DNA of 64,000 nucleotides from Planococcus lenghuensis (GTDB lineage: Bacteria; Bacillota; Bacilli; Bacillales_A; Planococcaceae), in NCBI RefSeq assembly GCF_001999905.1, contig NZ_CP019640.1:1716001-1780000 (forward strand), read 5' to 3'. The position numbers and the translations under genes were made by a program. The stretch's first letter is position 1; each line of letters begins with the position of its first letter. The notes beneath the pieces were generated by a model that did no database searches, was not told the origin of the DNA, and was given only the letters and a program-made list of their open reading frames with translations. This document shows, piece by piece, positions 34,214 to 43,628 of the stretch.

Positions 34214-35818
34214 ATGTCCGAACAAAAAGCAGGTCAGTATGTCATCGATCTTTTGAAGGAATGGAAGGTGAATCGCATTTACGGGATGCCGGGAGATTCA
34301 ATCAATGAATTCTTCGAGGTGCTGCGCCAGGAGGAGGCGATCCAATTTATCCAGATTCGGCATGAAGAGACAGGAGCGCTTGCGGCTTCCGCCTATTCAA
34401 AGCTGACCGGGGAAATTGGTGTATGCCTTTCTATTGCCGGACCAGGCGCCGTTCACCTCCAAAACGGGCTGTATGATGCAAAGAAAGACAAAACCCCTGT
34501 ACTGGCGCTGGTTGGGCAGATAAGCAGCACATTGGTCGGAACCGATAACTTTCAGGAACTGAAGCTGGAATCGCTGTTTGAAGAAGTGGCGGTCTATAAC
34601 CGGCGTGCGGAATCAGCCGAACAGCTGCCGGATCTGCTGAACCAGGCCATCCGGACCGCTTATGCGGAAAAGGGGCCAGCCGTACTGATTGTGCCGGATG
34701 ACTTGTTCACCACAAAAATTAAAAGGCAAAAGACACTCACTTCCTCCGCTTATTCCCGGCCTCGGATTCGGGCTGCAAAAGAAGACCTGGCGGCAGGGCT
34801 TGAACTGCTTCAGAAAGCGAAGAACCCGGTTATCCTGGCCGGTAAAGGCGCTAAGGGCGCGAAGGCTGAAGTACTGGCGTTTGCCGAAAAAATCAATGCG
34901 CCTATTATTGTGTCGCTTCCTGCCAAAGGGATGATTCCGGATGAACATCCGCAAAACATGGGGCAGCTTGGCCAGTTAGGCACAAAGCAATCGTACGAAG
35001 CCATGCAGGAGACTGACTTGTTGATACTGGCTGGAACTGCATTTCCTTACCGGGACTACCTCCCGCCGAACGCTCCGGCCATCCAAATCGATATCGACCC
35101 GCGGGTGATCGGCAAGTATTATCCGGCCACTGTGGGAATTGCCGCAGAACTCGGGCCAACACTCGCCTGGCTAACAGAAGAAGCAAACGAAAAAGAGGAT
35201 ACTTTTTTAAAGAAGTATATCGGGAAACGCAATGACTGGCACCGGCAGCTGCAGGACGAGATGGCCGAAGAGACAGAGCACCTGCAGCCGCAGCAGGTGA
35301 TCGCGGAAGTGCAGCGGATTTTGGAACCGAATGCCATCATCTCGCTGGATGTGGGCAGCGTCACCATCTGGTCCGCCCATTACCTTCAACTCTCCTCTCA
35401 GCAGCTGGTGCTGTCTGCGTGGCTTGCCACCATGGGGAGCGGACTGCCGGGCGCTCTTGCAGCGAAGCTGGCCTATCCGGATAAACAAGTGATTGCGCTT
35501 GCCGGAGACGGCGGTTTCTCGATGGGCATGCAGGACTTTGTCACTGCCGTTAAATATGACCTTCCGATGATCATTGTGATTTTCAATAACCAAAAAATCC
35601 AGCTGATTGAAGAGGAACAGAAAAGCATCGGCAACACACCGACGAATATTCACCTGGCCAACATCGATTTCGCAGCGTTCGCGACTGCCTGCGGCGGGCA
35701 GGGATATACCGCCAAAACACGTGCCGAGCTGCGGGAAGCGTTGGCGAAGGCAAAGGAAAGCAAGAAACCTATGGTGATCGATGCCTATGTCGAAGATGTG
35801 TCGCCGCCAATGCGATAA
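34214..35818 (+). CDS. Pyruvate oxidase-type ThDP enzyme
   Basis: About 534 residues from ATG 34214; ATG 34208 is also possible, with AGGAGAGA at 34197. It has a ThDP PYR domain with catalytic Glu (QIRHEETGALAA), a central FAD/NAD-like domain (PVILAGKGAKGAKAEVL), and the ThDP/Mg motif GDGGFSMGMQDFVTAVKYDL ending in FNNQK. Closest in pattern to Bacillus YdaP/PoxB-type pyruvate oxidases. It may convert pyruvate to acetate, CO2 and peroxide or quinol, but acetolactate synthase-like activity cannot be excluded. It is monocistronic in context. Confidence 0.8.
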   Translation: MSEQKAGQYVIDLLKEWKVNRIYGMPGDSINEFFEVLRQEEAIQFIQIRHEETGALAASAYSKLTGEIGVCLSIAGPGAVHLQNGLYDAKKDKTPVLALVGQISSTLVGTDNFQELKLESLFEEVAVYNRRAESAEQLPDLLNQAIRTAYAEKGPAVLIVPDDLFTTKIKRQKTLTSSAYSRPRIRAAKEDLAAGLELLQKAKNPVILAGKGAKGAKAEVLAFAEKINAPIIVSLPAKGMIPDEHPQNMGQLGQLGTKQSYEAMQETDLLILAGTAFPYRDYLPPNAPAIQIDIDPRVIGKYYPATVGIAAELGPTLAWLTEEANEKEDTFLKKYIGKRNDWHRQLQDEMAEETEHLQPQQVIAEVQRILEPNAIISLDVGSVTIWSAHYLQLSSQQLVLSAWLATMGSGLPGALAAKLAYPDKQVIALAGDGGFSMGMQDFVTAVKYDLPMIIVIFNNQKIQLIEEEQKSIGNTPTNIHLANIDFAAFATACGGQGYTAKTRAELREALAKAKESKKPMVIDAYVEDVSPPMR

Positions 35819-35880
35819 TGGCAACTACTGCGAAGCACAAGCGGCGGGAGACCGGTGTTGATGCTTGAACGGTACAGGTT

Positions 35881-36069
35881 GTGGAAAATGATTTATTGTC
35901 GTTTGTTCTTGGGACGACTTTCATTGCATTGTTCCTTTCGGGAATCGGGAAAGCCATACAAGTGACCGTATACCCAATGCTGGCTCTCCTGATGTTTTTC
36001 ATCAGTCTCACGTTTGGCGCTCATGACCTGAAGGAGGCACTACGTAAAACAGGGATTGCTATTCTGTAG
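35881..36069 (+). pseudogene. Truncated membrane protein fragment
   Basis: From GTG 35881 the frame gives a 62-residue, two-helix membrane segment (LLSFVLGTTFIALFLSGIGK, TVYPMLALLMFFISLTFGAH) ending LKEALRKTGIAIL. The pattern resembles the N-terminus of a BASS/arsenite-type or similar transporter. It is cut at 36069 where the flavodoxin-like remnant begins, so it is probably a fusion junction of two truncated genes. The family is uncertain. Confidence 0.35.
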
Positions 36070-36311
36070 ATATTATACGCCTTGGGTTATATGGGCTTTA
36101 CAGTGCTGCCGGATTCAGATACCTATTGGGTCCGCCCCGCAGGGCCAGGACTTTCCTTCATCGAAGTAAAGGGCCAGAAAAAAATTTTTATGCGGCAATA
36201 TGCAAAATCATGGCATATAACTTAATGCATTTCATGAAAATGTTCAAACAACATCCGATTCTGACAGAAGGAACCATTATCGACGAGAGTAAGCAGAACG
36301 TCGAAGAATAA
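36070..36311 (+). pseudogene. 3' remnant of a flavodoxin-like NADPH-FMN reductase
   Basis: ILYALGYMGFTVLPDSDTYW and the following GPGLSFIEVKGQKK match residues about 148-190 of the intact gene at 39234-39896. One base is missing near 36205, and the C-terminus continues as KIMAYNLMHFMKMFKQHPIL and DESKQNVEE in the next frame. The N-terminal FMN-binding half is absent. It is a truncated paralogue lying on the other side of opuC from the intact copy. Confidence 0.8.
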
Positions 36312-36402
36312 GTTATTTAGTTAATCCTATATCCATAATTTCCCATCGCCAGGAGTTGCCGGATACATTAAAATAGAAAAAAGCAGAAATGAGGAGGAAG
36401 CC

Positions 36403-37368
36403 ATGATCCGGTTTGAGGGAGTGACGAAGCGGTTTGCTGATGGAACTGAAACGCTCAGTGAGTTGTTACTTGAAATTCCAGGTGGTGGGCTCACAGTGAT
36501 CATCGGTCCAAGTGGCTGCGGGAAGACAACTTTGATGAAGATGATCAATAAGCTGGAGACACCGACAGCAGGCGATGTTTTTATAGAAGAGCAACGTGTT
36601 TCTGCACTTGATGACGTATCGCTGCGCAGATCAATCGGTTACGTGATTCAGCGAATTGGCTTATTTCCGCATATGACCATCAGCCGGAATGCGTCGCTCG
36701 TGCCTGACTTATTGAACTGGCCCAAAGAGAAAACAGCAGCGCGTGTCAGTGAATTGATGAAGATGACAGGGCTGGATCCGGATATTTACTTGCAGCGGTA
36801 TCCGCTTGAATTGTCGGGTGGCCAGCAGTAGCGGATCGGTGTTGTGCGCGCACTTGCTGGCGATCCCGATATTATGCTGATGGATGAGCCGCTTTCAGCG
36901 CTTGATCCAATCAGCCGGGAACAATTGCAAGATGAACTCCGCAACTTACAAAAAGCAATCCGGAAGACCATTGTTTTCGTGACGCACGATATGGACGAGG
37001 CTTTGAAGATTGCAGATTGGATTGTCATCATGAGAGATGGCAAGGTGGAACAGACGGGCACACCTGCAGAAATTGTCAGCCGACCGGCCAGCCCATTCGT
37101 GGAAGAGTTCATTGGCCTTGAGCGGCTGAATCGTCGTCAGACGCCTGGGAAGCAGCAGCTGATCAGATTCTCCGGACTGTTCCAAAGTGAGTGGCACGGG
37201 GAAGCGGAACCGATTGCTTCATCAGCCACAGTGGAAGAAGCGGCGAGACAATTGCAGAGGAGTTCCATGAAACAATTGGCAGTCACGGAAGGAGAAAGGC
37301 TGCTTGGGTATGTGAATGAAAACAGATTGCTGAAAGCTCTTCTCGCCGAAGAAGGTGAGAGCGCTTGA
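36403..37368 (+). pseudogene. opuCA: OpuCA-type glycine betaine/choline ABC ATPase with in-frame TAG
   Basis: The frame is continuous from ATG 36403 (RBS GAGGAGG) to TGA 37368 except for TAG at 36829-36831. Walker A GPSGCGKTTLMKMINKL, signature LSGGQQ-stop-RIGVVRALA and Walker B IMLMDEPLSALDP are present. The TAG replaces the last Gln of the usual [12 protein letters not shown]-like domain follows (about 245-318; MKQLAVTEGERLLGYV). One base change (CAG to TAG) would explain it. Unless suppressed, only a 142-residue fragment lacking Walker B is made. The downstream permease and binding protein are intact. Confidence 0.85.
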
Positions 37369-38018
37369 GGGGGTTCATCGACACGGTCATCACCCGGCAG
37401 GATATGATCCAGACAGCTCTGTTTGAGCATATCTTCTTATCGTTTATCGCAATAGCGGCTGGCATTGTGATTGCACTGCCGGCAGGTATACTGATTTCAC
37501 GACATGAGACAGCCGCAGAGCCGGTCATCGGTGTAACTGCCATTCTCCAGACCATCCCGAGCCTGGCGCTGTTCGGTTTCCTGGTGCCGGTTGTCGGGAT
37601 CGGTTCACCGACCGCATTGATCGCTTTGATCATATACGCACTGCTGCCGATTCTGCGCAATACATACGCCGGTATCGTAGCGGTCGACGGGGCGATAATA
37701 GAAGCGGGACGGGGGATGGGGATGACGACTGCCCAAGTGCTTTGGAAGATTGAGCTGCCGCTTGCCTTGCCATTCATCATGGCGGGAGTCCGGACAGCAA
37801 CGGTACTGACGGTCGGTGTAGCCACTCTTGCGACATTCGTCGGTGCCGGAGGCTTAGGCGATATTATTTATCGCGGGCTGCAGTCCTATAACAATTCGCT
37901 CGTGCTTGCAGGAGCATTGCCGGTTGCCCTGCTTGCGATTGCTTTTGATTGGCTGCTGAAATTAGTTGAGCAGAAAACCACACCGAAGGGGTTAAAACGA
38001 CAGGGGGAGAAGAATTGA
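37365..38018 (+). CDS. opuCB: OpuCB-type osmolyte ABC permease
   Basis: The 217-residue membrane protein has HIFLSFIAIAAGIVIALPAG, VTAILQTIPSLALFGFLVPV and an EAA-like EAGRGMGMTTAQVLWKIELP. These are signatures of glycine betaine/carnitine/choline permeases. Its TTG start (37365) overlaps the opuCA stop (TTGA), so expression depends on translation through opuCA, which the TAG would disturb. No second permease (opuCD) follows. Confidence 0.88.
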   Translation: MRGFIDTVITRQDMIQTALFEHIFLSFIAIAAGIVIALPAGILISRHETAAEPVIGVTAILQTIPSLALFGFLVPVVGIGSPTALIALIIYALLPILRNTYAGIVAVDGAIIEAGRGMGMTTAQVLWKIELPLALPFIMAGVRTATVLTVGVATLATFVGAGGLGDIIYRGLQSYNNSLVLAGALPVALLAIAFDWLLKLVEQKTTPKGLKRQGEKN

Positions 38019-38914
38019 GAAAAGCAGGATTAGGGATGCTGACAGCTGCTGTGCTTCTTGGAGGCTGCAGCGGCGGAGAAGAAGCGGCTGAGCCGATTGT
38101 CATTGGTGGCAAGCCATGGACGGAACAATATATTCTGCCTCATATTCTTGGGCAATATATTGAAGCGCATTCCGATTATGAAGTGGAGTATGAGGATGGA
38201 CTGGGAGAAGTGGCAATTCTGACGCCTGCCTTGGAGCAGGGGGAAATTGATCTGTATGTGGAATATACAGGGACTGGACTGAAGGATGTTCTGAAGATGG
38301 AATCAGAAGCCGGGCAGTCATCTGAAGAAGTGCTCCAGCAGGTGCGTGCGGGTTACGAGGAGGAATTGGGCGCAACGTGGCTCGAGCCGCTCGGTTTTGA
38401 AAATGGTTATACATTAGCTTATTCCAAAGAAAGCGGATTTGAAGCTGAAACCTATTCCGATCTTGCAGCTGTTTCCCGTTCCCAAGAGCTTGTATTCGGA
38501 GGACCTCACTCCGTCTATGAGCGTGAGGGGGACGGCTATGACGATTTGACCGAGGCGTACAATTTTAACTTTGCCGGAACGGAAAGTTTTGATTCAGCAG
38601 TAATGTACGAAGCGGTTCGAAGTGGAGCGGTGGATGTAATCCCAGCCTTCACGACGGATAGCCGGATTGGCCTATTCGATCTTGCAACGACAAAAGATGA
38701 TTTGAACTTCTTCCCGAAATACGATGCGGCTCCGGTCGTCCGACTCGAGACGCTTGAAGAGTATCCGGAACTGGAAGAAGTGCTGAACGGACTCGCCGGT
38801 GAAATCAGCGAGGAAGAGATGCTGGGAATGAATGCCCGCGTGGATATCGACAAAGAACAGCCGCAAGACGTGGCACATGACTTTCTGATTGAACAAGGAT
38901 TAATTGAAGAATAG
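38015..38914 (+). CDS. opuCC: OpuCC-type osmolyte-binding lipoprotein
   Basis: 299 residues from TTG 38015, which overlaps the opuCB stop. A lipobox (LLGGC, Cys18) precedes a type-2 binding domain: IVIGGKPWTEQYILPHILGQ, ALEQGEIDLYVEYTGTGL, FGGPHSVYEREGDGY and VIPAFTTDSRI. The YVEYTGT and TDSRI motifs are standard for ProX/OpuCC quaternary-ammonium-binding proteins. A terminator follows at 38921, so opuCD is missing from the operon. Confidence 0.88.
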   Translation: MRKAGLGMLTAAVLLGGCSGGEEAAEPIVIGGKPWTEQYILPHILGQYIEAHSDYEVEYEDGLGEVAILTPALEQGEIDLYVEYTGTGLKDVLKMESEAGQSSEEVLQQVRAGYEEELGATWLEPLGFENGYTLAYSKESGFEAETYSDLAAVSRSQELVFGGPHSVYEREGDGYDDLTEAYNFNFAGTESFDSAVMYEAVRSGAVDVIPAFTTDSRIGLFDLATTKDDLNFFPKYDAAPVVRLETLEEYPELEEVLNGLAGEISEEEMLGMNARVDIDKEQPQDVAHDFLIEQGLIEE

Positions 38915-38920
38915 CTTTTA

Positions 38921-38951
38921 AATCCCGTAGGACTTTCTGCGGGATTTTTTG
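38921..38951 (+). terminator. Terminator after opuCC
   Basis: AAATCCCG, loop, CGGGATTT followed by TTTTTG; ends the opuC operon. Confidence 0.88.
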
Positions 38952-39233
38952 CAGCTAAAGCTTACTCATAAGGGCACTCGTTGTTTCACGCATCACACCG
39001 ATCATGTTGGTCAGATTCTGGTGCATGAGCCGCATTTCGCCGGGTTGCCATTCCTTTTCCTACTTTCCGGTTTTCCTGTTTTCTTTCATTGACAGGAACA
39101 ATAAGCAATAAGGGATGTCATTCAATGCCATCTTCTCACTTTAACTGAAGGTGAGTTGGAAAATTTATCCCGTTTCCTTCTGCTTCTCTTAGGGAAAGCA
39201 CTAACATTAGGTGAATTTAAAGGAGGAAGAAGA

Positions 39234-39896
39234 ATGGAATTAGAAAGCATGCGACTGAAAGCATTGGTGTTGAACTGTACGCTGAAGAAAAGCCCGGAAA
39301 CGTCAAATACAGAGGCCCTGATCAATGAAACGCTCAAGTTTTTTGATAAAGAAGGAGTGCCGACCGAAGTCCTCCGGCTGGCGGATTACAACATTGCGCA
39401 CGCGATGAAAGTCGACGCGGGAGAAGGGGACGATTGGCCGAAAATCCACCGGAAAGTGTTAGATGCTGACATTCTGATCGTCGCTACCCCCATCTGGATG
39501 GGGGAGAAGAGCAGCTATGCTACAAAAGCCATTGAACGGATCTACGCAGGAAGCAGTGATACGAATGACAAGGGGCAGTACATTTACTATAACAAGGTCG
39601 CCGGCGCAATTGTAACTGGCAATGAAGACGGAGCGAAGGATAGTGCCAAATCGATTTTGTATGGGTTGGGTCATATGGGCTTTACGATACCGCCAAATGT
39701 GGATACCTATTGGGTCGGTCAAGCAGGGCCGGGTCCTTCCTTCATTGAAGCGGAGGGTCAAAAGAACAGCTTCACGATGCAGCATGCGAAAATTATGGCT
39801 TACAACCTCATCCACTTTGCCCGGATGTTCAAACAGAAGCCGATCCCGTCGGAAGGTACCGTCATCGACCAGGACAAGCAAAACGTGGATAAGTAA
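39234..39896 (+). CDS. Flavodoxin-fold NADPH-dependent FMN reductase family protein
   Basis: The 220-residue protein starts at ATG 39234 behind AAAGGAGG. ALVLNCTLKKSPETSNTEAL is the phosphate-binding loop, ILIVATPIWMGEKSSYATKA holds the FMN-ring loop and GAIVTGNEDGAKD the third loop, as in the NAD(P)H:quinone/FMN reductase (YwqN-like) group. It probably uses FMN to reduce quinones or other acceptors. The physiological substrate is unknown. A broken paralogue at 36070-36311 lies beyond opuC. The C-terminal extension (MFKQKPIPSEGTVIDQDKQN) is shared by both. Confidence 0.8.
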   Translation: MELESMRLKALVLNCTLKKSPETSNTEALINETLKFFDKEGVPTEVLRLADYNIAHAMKVDAGEGDDWPKIHRKVLDADILIVATPIWMGEKSSYATKAIERIYAGSSDTNDKGQYIYYNKVAGAIVTGNEDGAKDSAKSILYGLGHMGFTIPPNVDTYWVGQAGPGPSFIEAEGQKNSFTMQHAKIMAYNLIHFARMFKQKPIPSEGTVIDQDKQNVDK

Positions 39897-39941
39897 TCCC
39901 CTCGTGCTTTTGAAAAAATAGAAACAAGAAGAGAGATTCGT

Positions 39942-40034
39942 ATGATTGATAAAGCGATGATGAAAGCAATCAGTGCCGTGATAGGCGCCAAGTTGGATCA
40001 ATCAAATCTCGTGACAGTGTATAAGGAACTCTGA
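39942..40034 (+). CDS. 30-residue small ORF
   Basis: ATG 39942 to TGA 40034, with AGAAGAGAG upstream, encodes MIDKAMMKAISAVIGAKLDQ and ten more residues. No family is recognised; it may be a fragment. It precedes the terminator at 40144. Confidence 0.25.
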   Translation: MIDKAMMKAISAVIGAKLDQSNLVTVYKEL

Positions 40035-40143
40035 GTTCGCCTGAATCTAGTGTGTCATGATGCCAGATGAGCAAGTGATAAAAGAACGGGGGAAGACCGT
40101 TAAACAGGTTGTTCCTCGGTAAATAGGAAACTGAATTAGGAGA

Positions 40144-40180
40144 AACAGCGACTTCTGGCTGACAGGAAGTCGTTGTTTTA
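40144..40180 (+). terminator. Terminator upstream of egtB
   Basis: AACAGCGACTTC, loop TGGCTGACAG, GAAGTCGTTGTT followed by TTAG. It separates the FMN reductase unit from egtB. Confidence 0.75.
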
Positions 40181-40291
40181 GTGACATAAGCTGAAACTAA
40201 GAGAAGAGCAGATCAATGAAAGACATAATTCAGCGCATTCCATTGTACGAGGAAATCCCGAATCCAATAAAAGCCTGAGGGGAGTTTTACG

Positions 40292-41563
40292 ATGACAAGC
40301 ATGACCGACACCGCTTTAGTTAAACACTTTACAGACGTACGGGAACGGACACTGAAGCTCATACAGCCACTCGAAACAGAGGATTTCATCATTCAGTCCC
40401 ACCCCGACGTCAGTCCGCCGAAATGGCATATCGCTCATACTACCTGGTTTTTTGAACGGATGATTTTGAAGGAATTCAAAGCGGATTATGAGGAATTCAA
40501 TCCTGTCTTCGATTTTCTGTTCAATTCGTATTACAACACCATTGGGCCTTATCAGCCGCGCCATCAGCGAGGCGTTTTATCGAGGCCGACAGTGGAGGAA
40601 GTCATCAGCTACCGTGCTTCCGTAAATGAACACGTACTGAGGCTATTATCGGAGTCGCGGGAACCGGAGATTCAGCAGGAAATTGAGCAACTGGTGAACC
40701 TGGGTCTTCAGCACGAACAGCAGCACCAAGAACTGATTCTGATGGATGTCAAATACAATTTCTTTGTCAATCCGCTTTTTCCAACTTATACAAAAAGGGA
40801 AGAACTCCCCGCCGTTGGAAGAAAGGAAAGCAACTTTATCCCATTTGAAGGTGGGTTGGTGGAAATCGGGCATAACGGGGAGGGGTTTTCATTTGATAAC
40901 GAACGCCCCCGGCATAAAGTCTGGCTGGAGCCCTTCAAGCTGGCGGCTAAGCCCGTCACAAATGGGGAATACCTGGCGTTCATCGAAGACGGCGGTTATG
41001 AGAAATCGGAATACTGGCTGTCGGACGGCTGGAACGTCGTGAAGGACAACGGCTGGAAAGCGCCACTTTATTGGATGAAGGACGAGCAGGGAAACTGGAA
41101 TATCTTTACTTTGTCGGGTATCCAGGAATTACACACCGAGGAACCGGTTTCTCACGTTAGTTTTTATGAAGCCGATGCGTTCAGCAGATGGAAAGGCAAA
41201 CGACTGCCGACAGAAGCGGAATGGGAATATGCCTCCCAAGGAATCGCCATTCAAGGAAACACTATGGAAAAAGAGGTGTATCACCCGATGCCGGCTGAGG
41301 GAGACGCACAGGCACCCCTCCTAAAAATGTTCGGTGATGTATGGGAATGGACAGCGAGCGCATACTCGCCGTATCCAAGAAGCAAACCGCTTGAAGGCGC
41401 CTTAGGAGAGTACAACGCAAAATTCATGAGCAATCAGATGGTCCTGCGCGGCGGATCATGCGCTACACCTGCCAGTCATATCCGGGAAACGTACCGGAAC
41501 TTTTTTCCACCGGACAAGCGATGGCAGTTCGGCGGCTTCCGCTTGGCGGAGGATCGGGAATGA
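40292..41563 (+). CDS. egtB: EgtB, ergothioneine sulfoxide synthase
   Basis: 423 residues: an N-terminal DinB-like four-helix domain and a C-terminal formylglycine-generating-enzyme/C-type-lectin fold. Iron ligands are His49 (KWHIAHTTWFFE) and His140/His144 (HEQQHQEL). The C-domain has PVTNGEYLAFIEDGGY, RLPTEAEWEYA, FGDVWEWTASAYSPYP and LRGGSCATPASHIRETYRNF. It joins a thiol donor (gamma-glutamylcysteine or cysteine) to hercynine. RBS GAGGGGAG. No EgtD methyltransferase follows, only a 19-residue ORF overlapping the stop. Part of the pathway must be elsewhere or missing. Confidence 0.9.
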   Translation: MTSMTDTALVKHFTDVRERTLKLIQPLETEDFIIQSHPDVSPPKWHIAHTTWFFERMILKEFKADYEEFNPVFDFLFNSYYNTIGPYQPRHQRGVLSRPTVEEVISYRASVNEHVLRLLSESREPEIQQEIEQLVNLGLQHEQQHQELILMDVKYNFFVNPLFPTYTKREELPAVGRKESNFIPFEGGLVEIGHNGEGFSFDNERPRHKVWLEPFKLAAKPVTNGEYLAFIEDGGYEKSEYWLSDGWNVVKDNGWKAPLYWMKDEQGNWNIFTLSGIQELHTEEPVSHVSFYEADAFSRWKGKRLPTEAEWEYASQGIAIQGNTMEKEVYHPMPAEGDAQAPLLKMFGDVWEWTASAYSPYPRSKPLEGALGEYNAKFMSNQMVLRGGSCATPASHIRETYRNFFPPDKRWQFGGFRLAEDRE

Positions 41564-41619
41564 GAACAGACGAGCAGGAAAGTGAAGACTTGGACTTGAA
41601 TTACGAAACGAAAATTTGA
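41560..41619 (+). pseudogene. 19-residue ORF overlapping the egtB stop (possible lost second gene)
   Basis: The ATGA overlap at 41560 opens a frame of only 19 acidic residues (MRTDEQESEDLDLNYETKI). A coupled gene, commonly egtD, is expected in this position in other genomes; nothing else of it is seen. It could equally be random. Confidence 0.2.
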
Positions 41620-41770
41620 TGGACGTTGCCAACATGGTAAGATTCTTTCTATGTTTGCATTATATTCAGTGTGAAACATAAAGGTTTAAAGGAAGATCAC
41701 TTTAGAACAATCCGGATTGCTATTGAGATAACCAAAGAATTGAACCGATTTACAATAAAACACAGAAAGA

Positions 41771-42904
41771 ATGGTGAAAGCAATGAACAATGAAAAATTC
41801 CCATCTTTGTTTTCTGAAGGTGAATTGAGCAATATTAAATTGGAGAACCGGGTTGGACTTGCTCCGATGACACGGACAAGTGCAACAGAAAGCGGACTGG
41901 CCACGGAGGATATGGCGCAGTATTACGCCAATTTCGCCCGGGGAGGATTCGGTCTGATTTTGACCGAAGGGACTTACACTGATGAATTGTACAGCCAAGG
42001 TTACTGGAATCAGCCTGGTATTGCGACGAAGGAACAGGCGGAAGCGTGGAAGCCAGTCGTCGAAGCGGTCCATCAAGAAGGAGCCAAAATTATTTCCCAA
42101 TTGATGCATGCCGGCGCCTTATCGCAAGGCAATCGTTTCAATGAGCAGACAGCCGGACCGTCCGCCGTCAAACCGAAAGGCGAGCAATTGGGCTTTTACG
42201 GAGGACAAGGGGAATTCCAGACACCGCAAGAAATGACTCAGGCAGACATCGATGATGTAATCGCAGGATTTGTCACGGCTGCAAAAAACGCCAAAGAAGT
42301 CGGATTTGACGGTGTGGAAATCCATGGCGCAAACGGGTATGTCCTCGATCAGTTCCTGACCGATTACACGAACCAGCGGGACGACGAATACGGCGGCTCG
42401 GTCGAGAACCGGCTGCGCCTCGCGCTTCAAGTGACGGAAGCTGTCCGTCACGCTGTGGGATCCGATTTTCCGGTCGGAATCCGTATCTCACAAGCGAAAG
42501 TGAACGATGCCGACCATAAATGGGCGAACGGGGAGGCGGAAGCTGAAGCGATTTTCAGCCGATTGCAAGAAACCGGTGTGGATTATATCCACATAGCTGA
42601 GCCGGATGCCGCATCTCCTGCTTTTGGAAACGAAGGACCGACACTGGTGGAATTAGCGAAAAGACACGGAAAAACCTTTGTAATCGCTAATGGCTCAATA
42701 GGAACTGGGGAAGCGGCCGAAGCGGTATTGGGCGATGAAAAAGCGGACCTGGTAACCATCGGTAAAGCCGCACTCGCGAATCAGGATTGGGCAAAGCGGG
42801 TAGCGGAAGGACAAAAGTTGGAAGCATTCGATTTCCAGAAAATGTTGCTTCCTAAAGCAACATTGAAGCCGTTTGAGTATCAGCCACTAACGAAGAAATC
42901 CTAA
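41771..42904 (+). CDS. Old yellow enzyme-type NADH:flavin oxidoreductase
   Basis: 377 residues (373 if ATG 41783 is used). TIM-barrel flavoprotein motifs are present: LENRVGLAPMTRTSATESGL at the N-terminus, GAKIISQLMHAG, DGVEIHGANGYVLDQFLTDY, then NQRDDEYGGSVENRLRLALQ. The HGANGYxxxQF signature marks OYE/xenobiotic reductases that reduce enones, quinones or nitro compounds. It has its own terminator at 42923, so it is monocistronic. The native substrate is unknown. Confidence 0.88.
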   Translation: MVKAMNNEKFPSLFSEGELSNIKLENRVGLAPMTRTSATESGLATEDMAQYYANFARGGFGLILTEGTYTDELYSQGYWNQPGIATKEQAEAWKPVVEAVHQEGAKIISQLMHAGALSQGNRFNEQTAGPSAVKPKGEQLGFYGGQGEFQTPQEMTQADIDDVIAGFVTAAKNAKEVGFDGVEIHGANGYVLDQFLTDYTNQRDDEYGGSVENRLRLALQVTEAVRHAVGSDFPVGIRISQAKVNDADHKWANGEAEAEAIFSRLQETGVDYIHIAEPDAASPAFGNEGPTLVELAKRHGKTFVIANGSIGTGEAAEAVLGDEKADLVTIGKAALANQDWAKRVAEGQKLEAFDFQKMLLPKATLKPFEYQPLTKKS

Positions 42905-42922
42905 GCTGCTGAGTTAGCATAA

Positions 42923-42976
42923 AACACCTTCGAAATTGTACGGGTTTAAATTGTACAGAATTCGAAGGTGTTTTTG
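42923..42976 (+). terminator. Terminator after the old yellow enzyme gene
   Basis: AACACCTTCGAA pairs with TTCGAAGGTGTT across a loop that holds its own TTGTAC dyad and is followed by TTTGC. Confidence 0.85.
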
Positions 42977-43237
42977 CTTAGGCGGGATATAGATAGGTAA
43001 GCAAAAGATGAAAATTAGGAGACATCCTCACTTGGGGCGTTAAAATAAAGCGAAGCGGATAGGTGTTACTGCTTAATATCCAGAAATAAACTGCTTCTTA
43101 TGTCCGCTAATTGCCAGGGCAATTGTTTAGCTTACGACCTTTTAGACCGTTCGATCGTCGATGATTCTAGTGGCCATTCTGTGCCAACTGATTAATTCGG
43201 TTTAACTTCCTTTGGTTCTTGGATTTAGTGATATTGA

Positions 43238-43621
43238 GTGAGAAACCTACGAAAGTTTCGATTCTACTATGCAGGAGCATATGCCGCCAGTCCATATGTA
43301 GCAGAGTCTCGTGCATCGGCAATTTTTCTTCAAGCACGGATACGGGAGACGTGGAATTTGAAAAACCGAGGGGTAAATCCGTTCGGATATGGAAATTTAC
43401 ATGTATTGCGAGAAAATACAAAGCCAGCAGCATTTGTGGAAACGGGCTTCATTGATTCCAGTGCTGATATCCAGTATCTAAAATCAGACTTTGAACGGAA
43501 GCGTATGGGCTGTGCTCTCTATCTTGGGGTACTTGACTATTTTTATCATTATAAAGGCCGTCAAGATGTCTTGCCTTTATACAATGCAGTAGATGGCACT
43601 ACCAGCAAGCGATTGCATTGA
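43238..43621 (+). pseudogene. N-acetylmuramoyl-L-alanine amidase, C-terminal fragment
   Basis: Residues from about 30 on read KNRGVNPFGYGNLHVLREN and PAAFVETGFIDSSADIQYL, matching the end of Amidase_3 domains (xRGVK...LxVLRExxxPAxLVExGFxSNxxD). The catalytic Glu of VETGF is retained, but the N-terminal zinc-binding His/Glu strands are absent upstream. The fragment starts without a ribosome site at GTG 43238, and runs to TGA 43621. Confidence 0.75.
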
Positions 43622-43628
43622 TGAACAA

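Noticed and set aside
38955-39050. Minus-strand frame ending MIGVMRETTSALMSKL
   Set aside because: About 32 residues without start, ribosome site or known family. It may be a fragment but cannot be supported.
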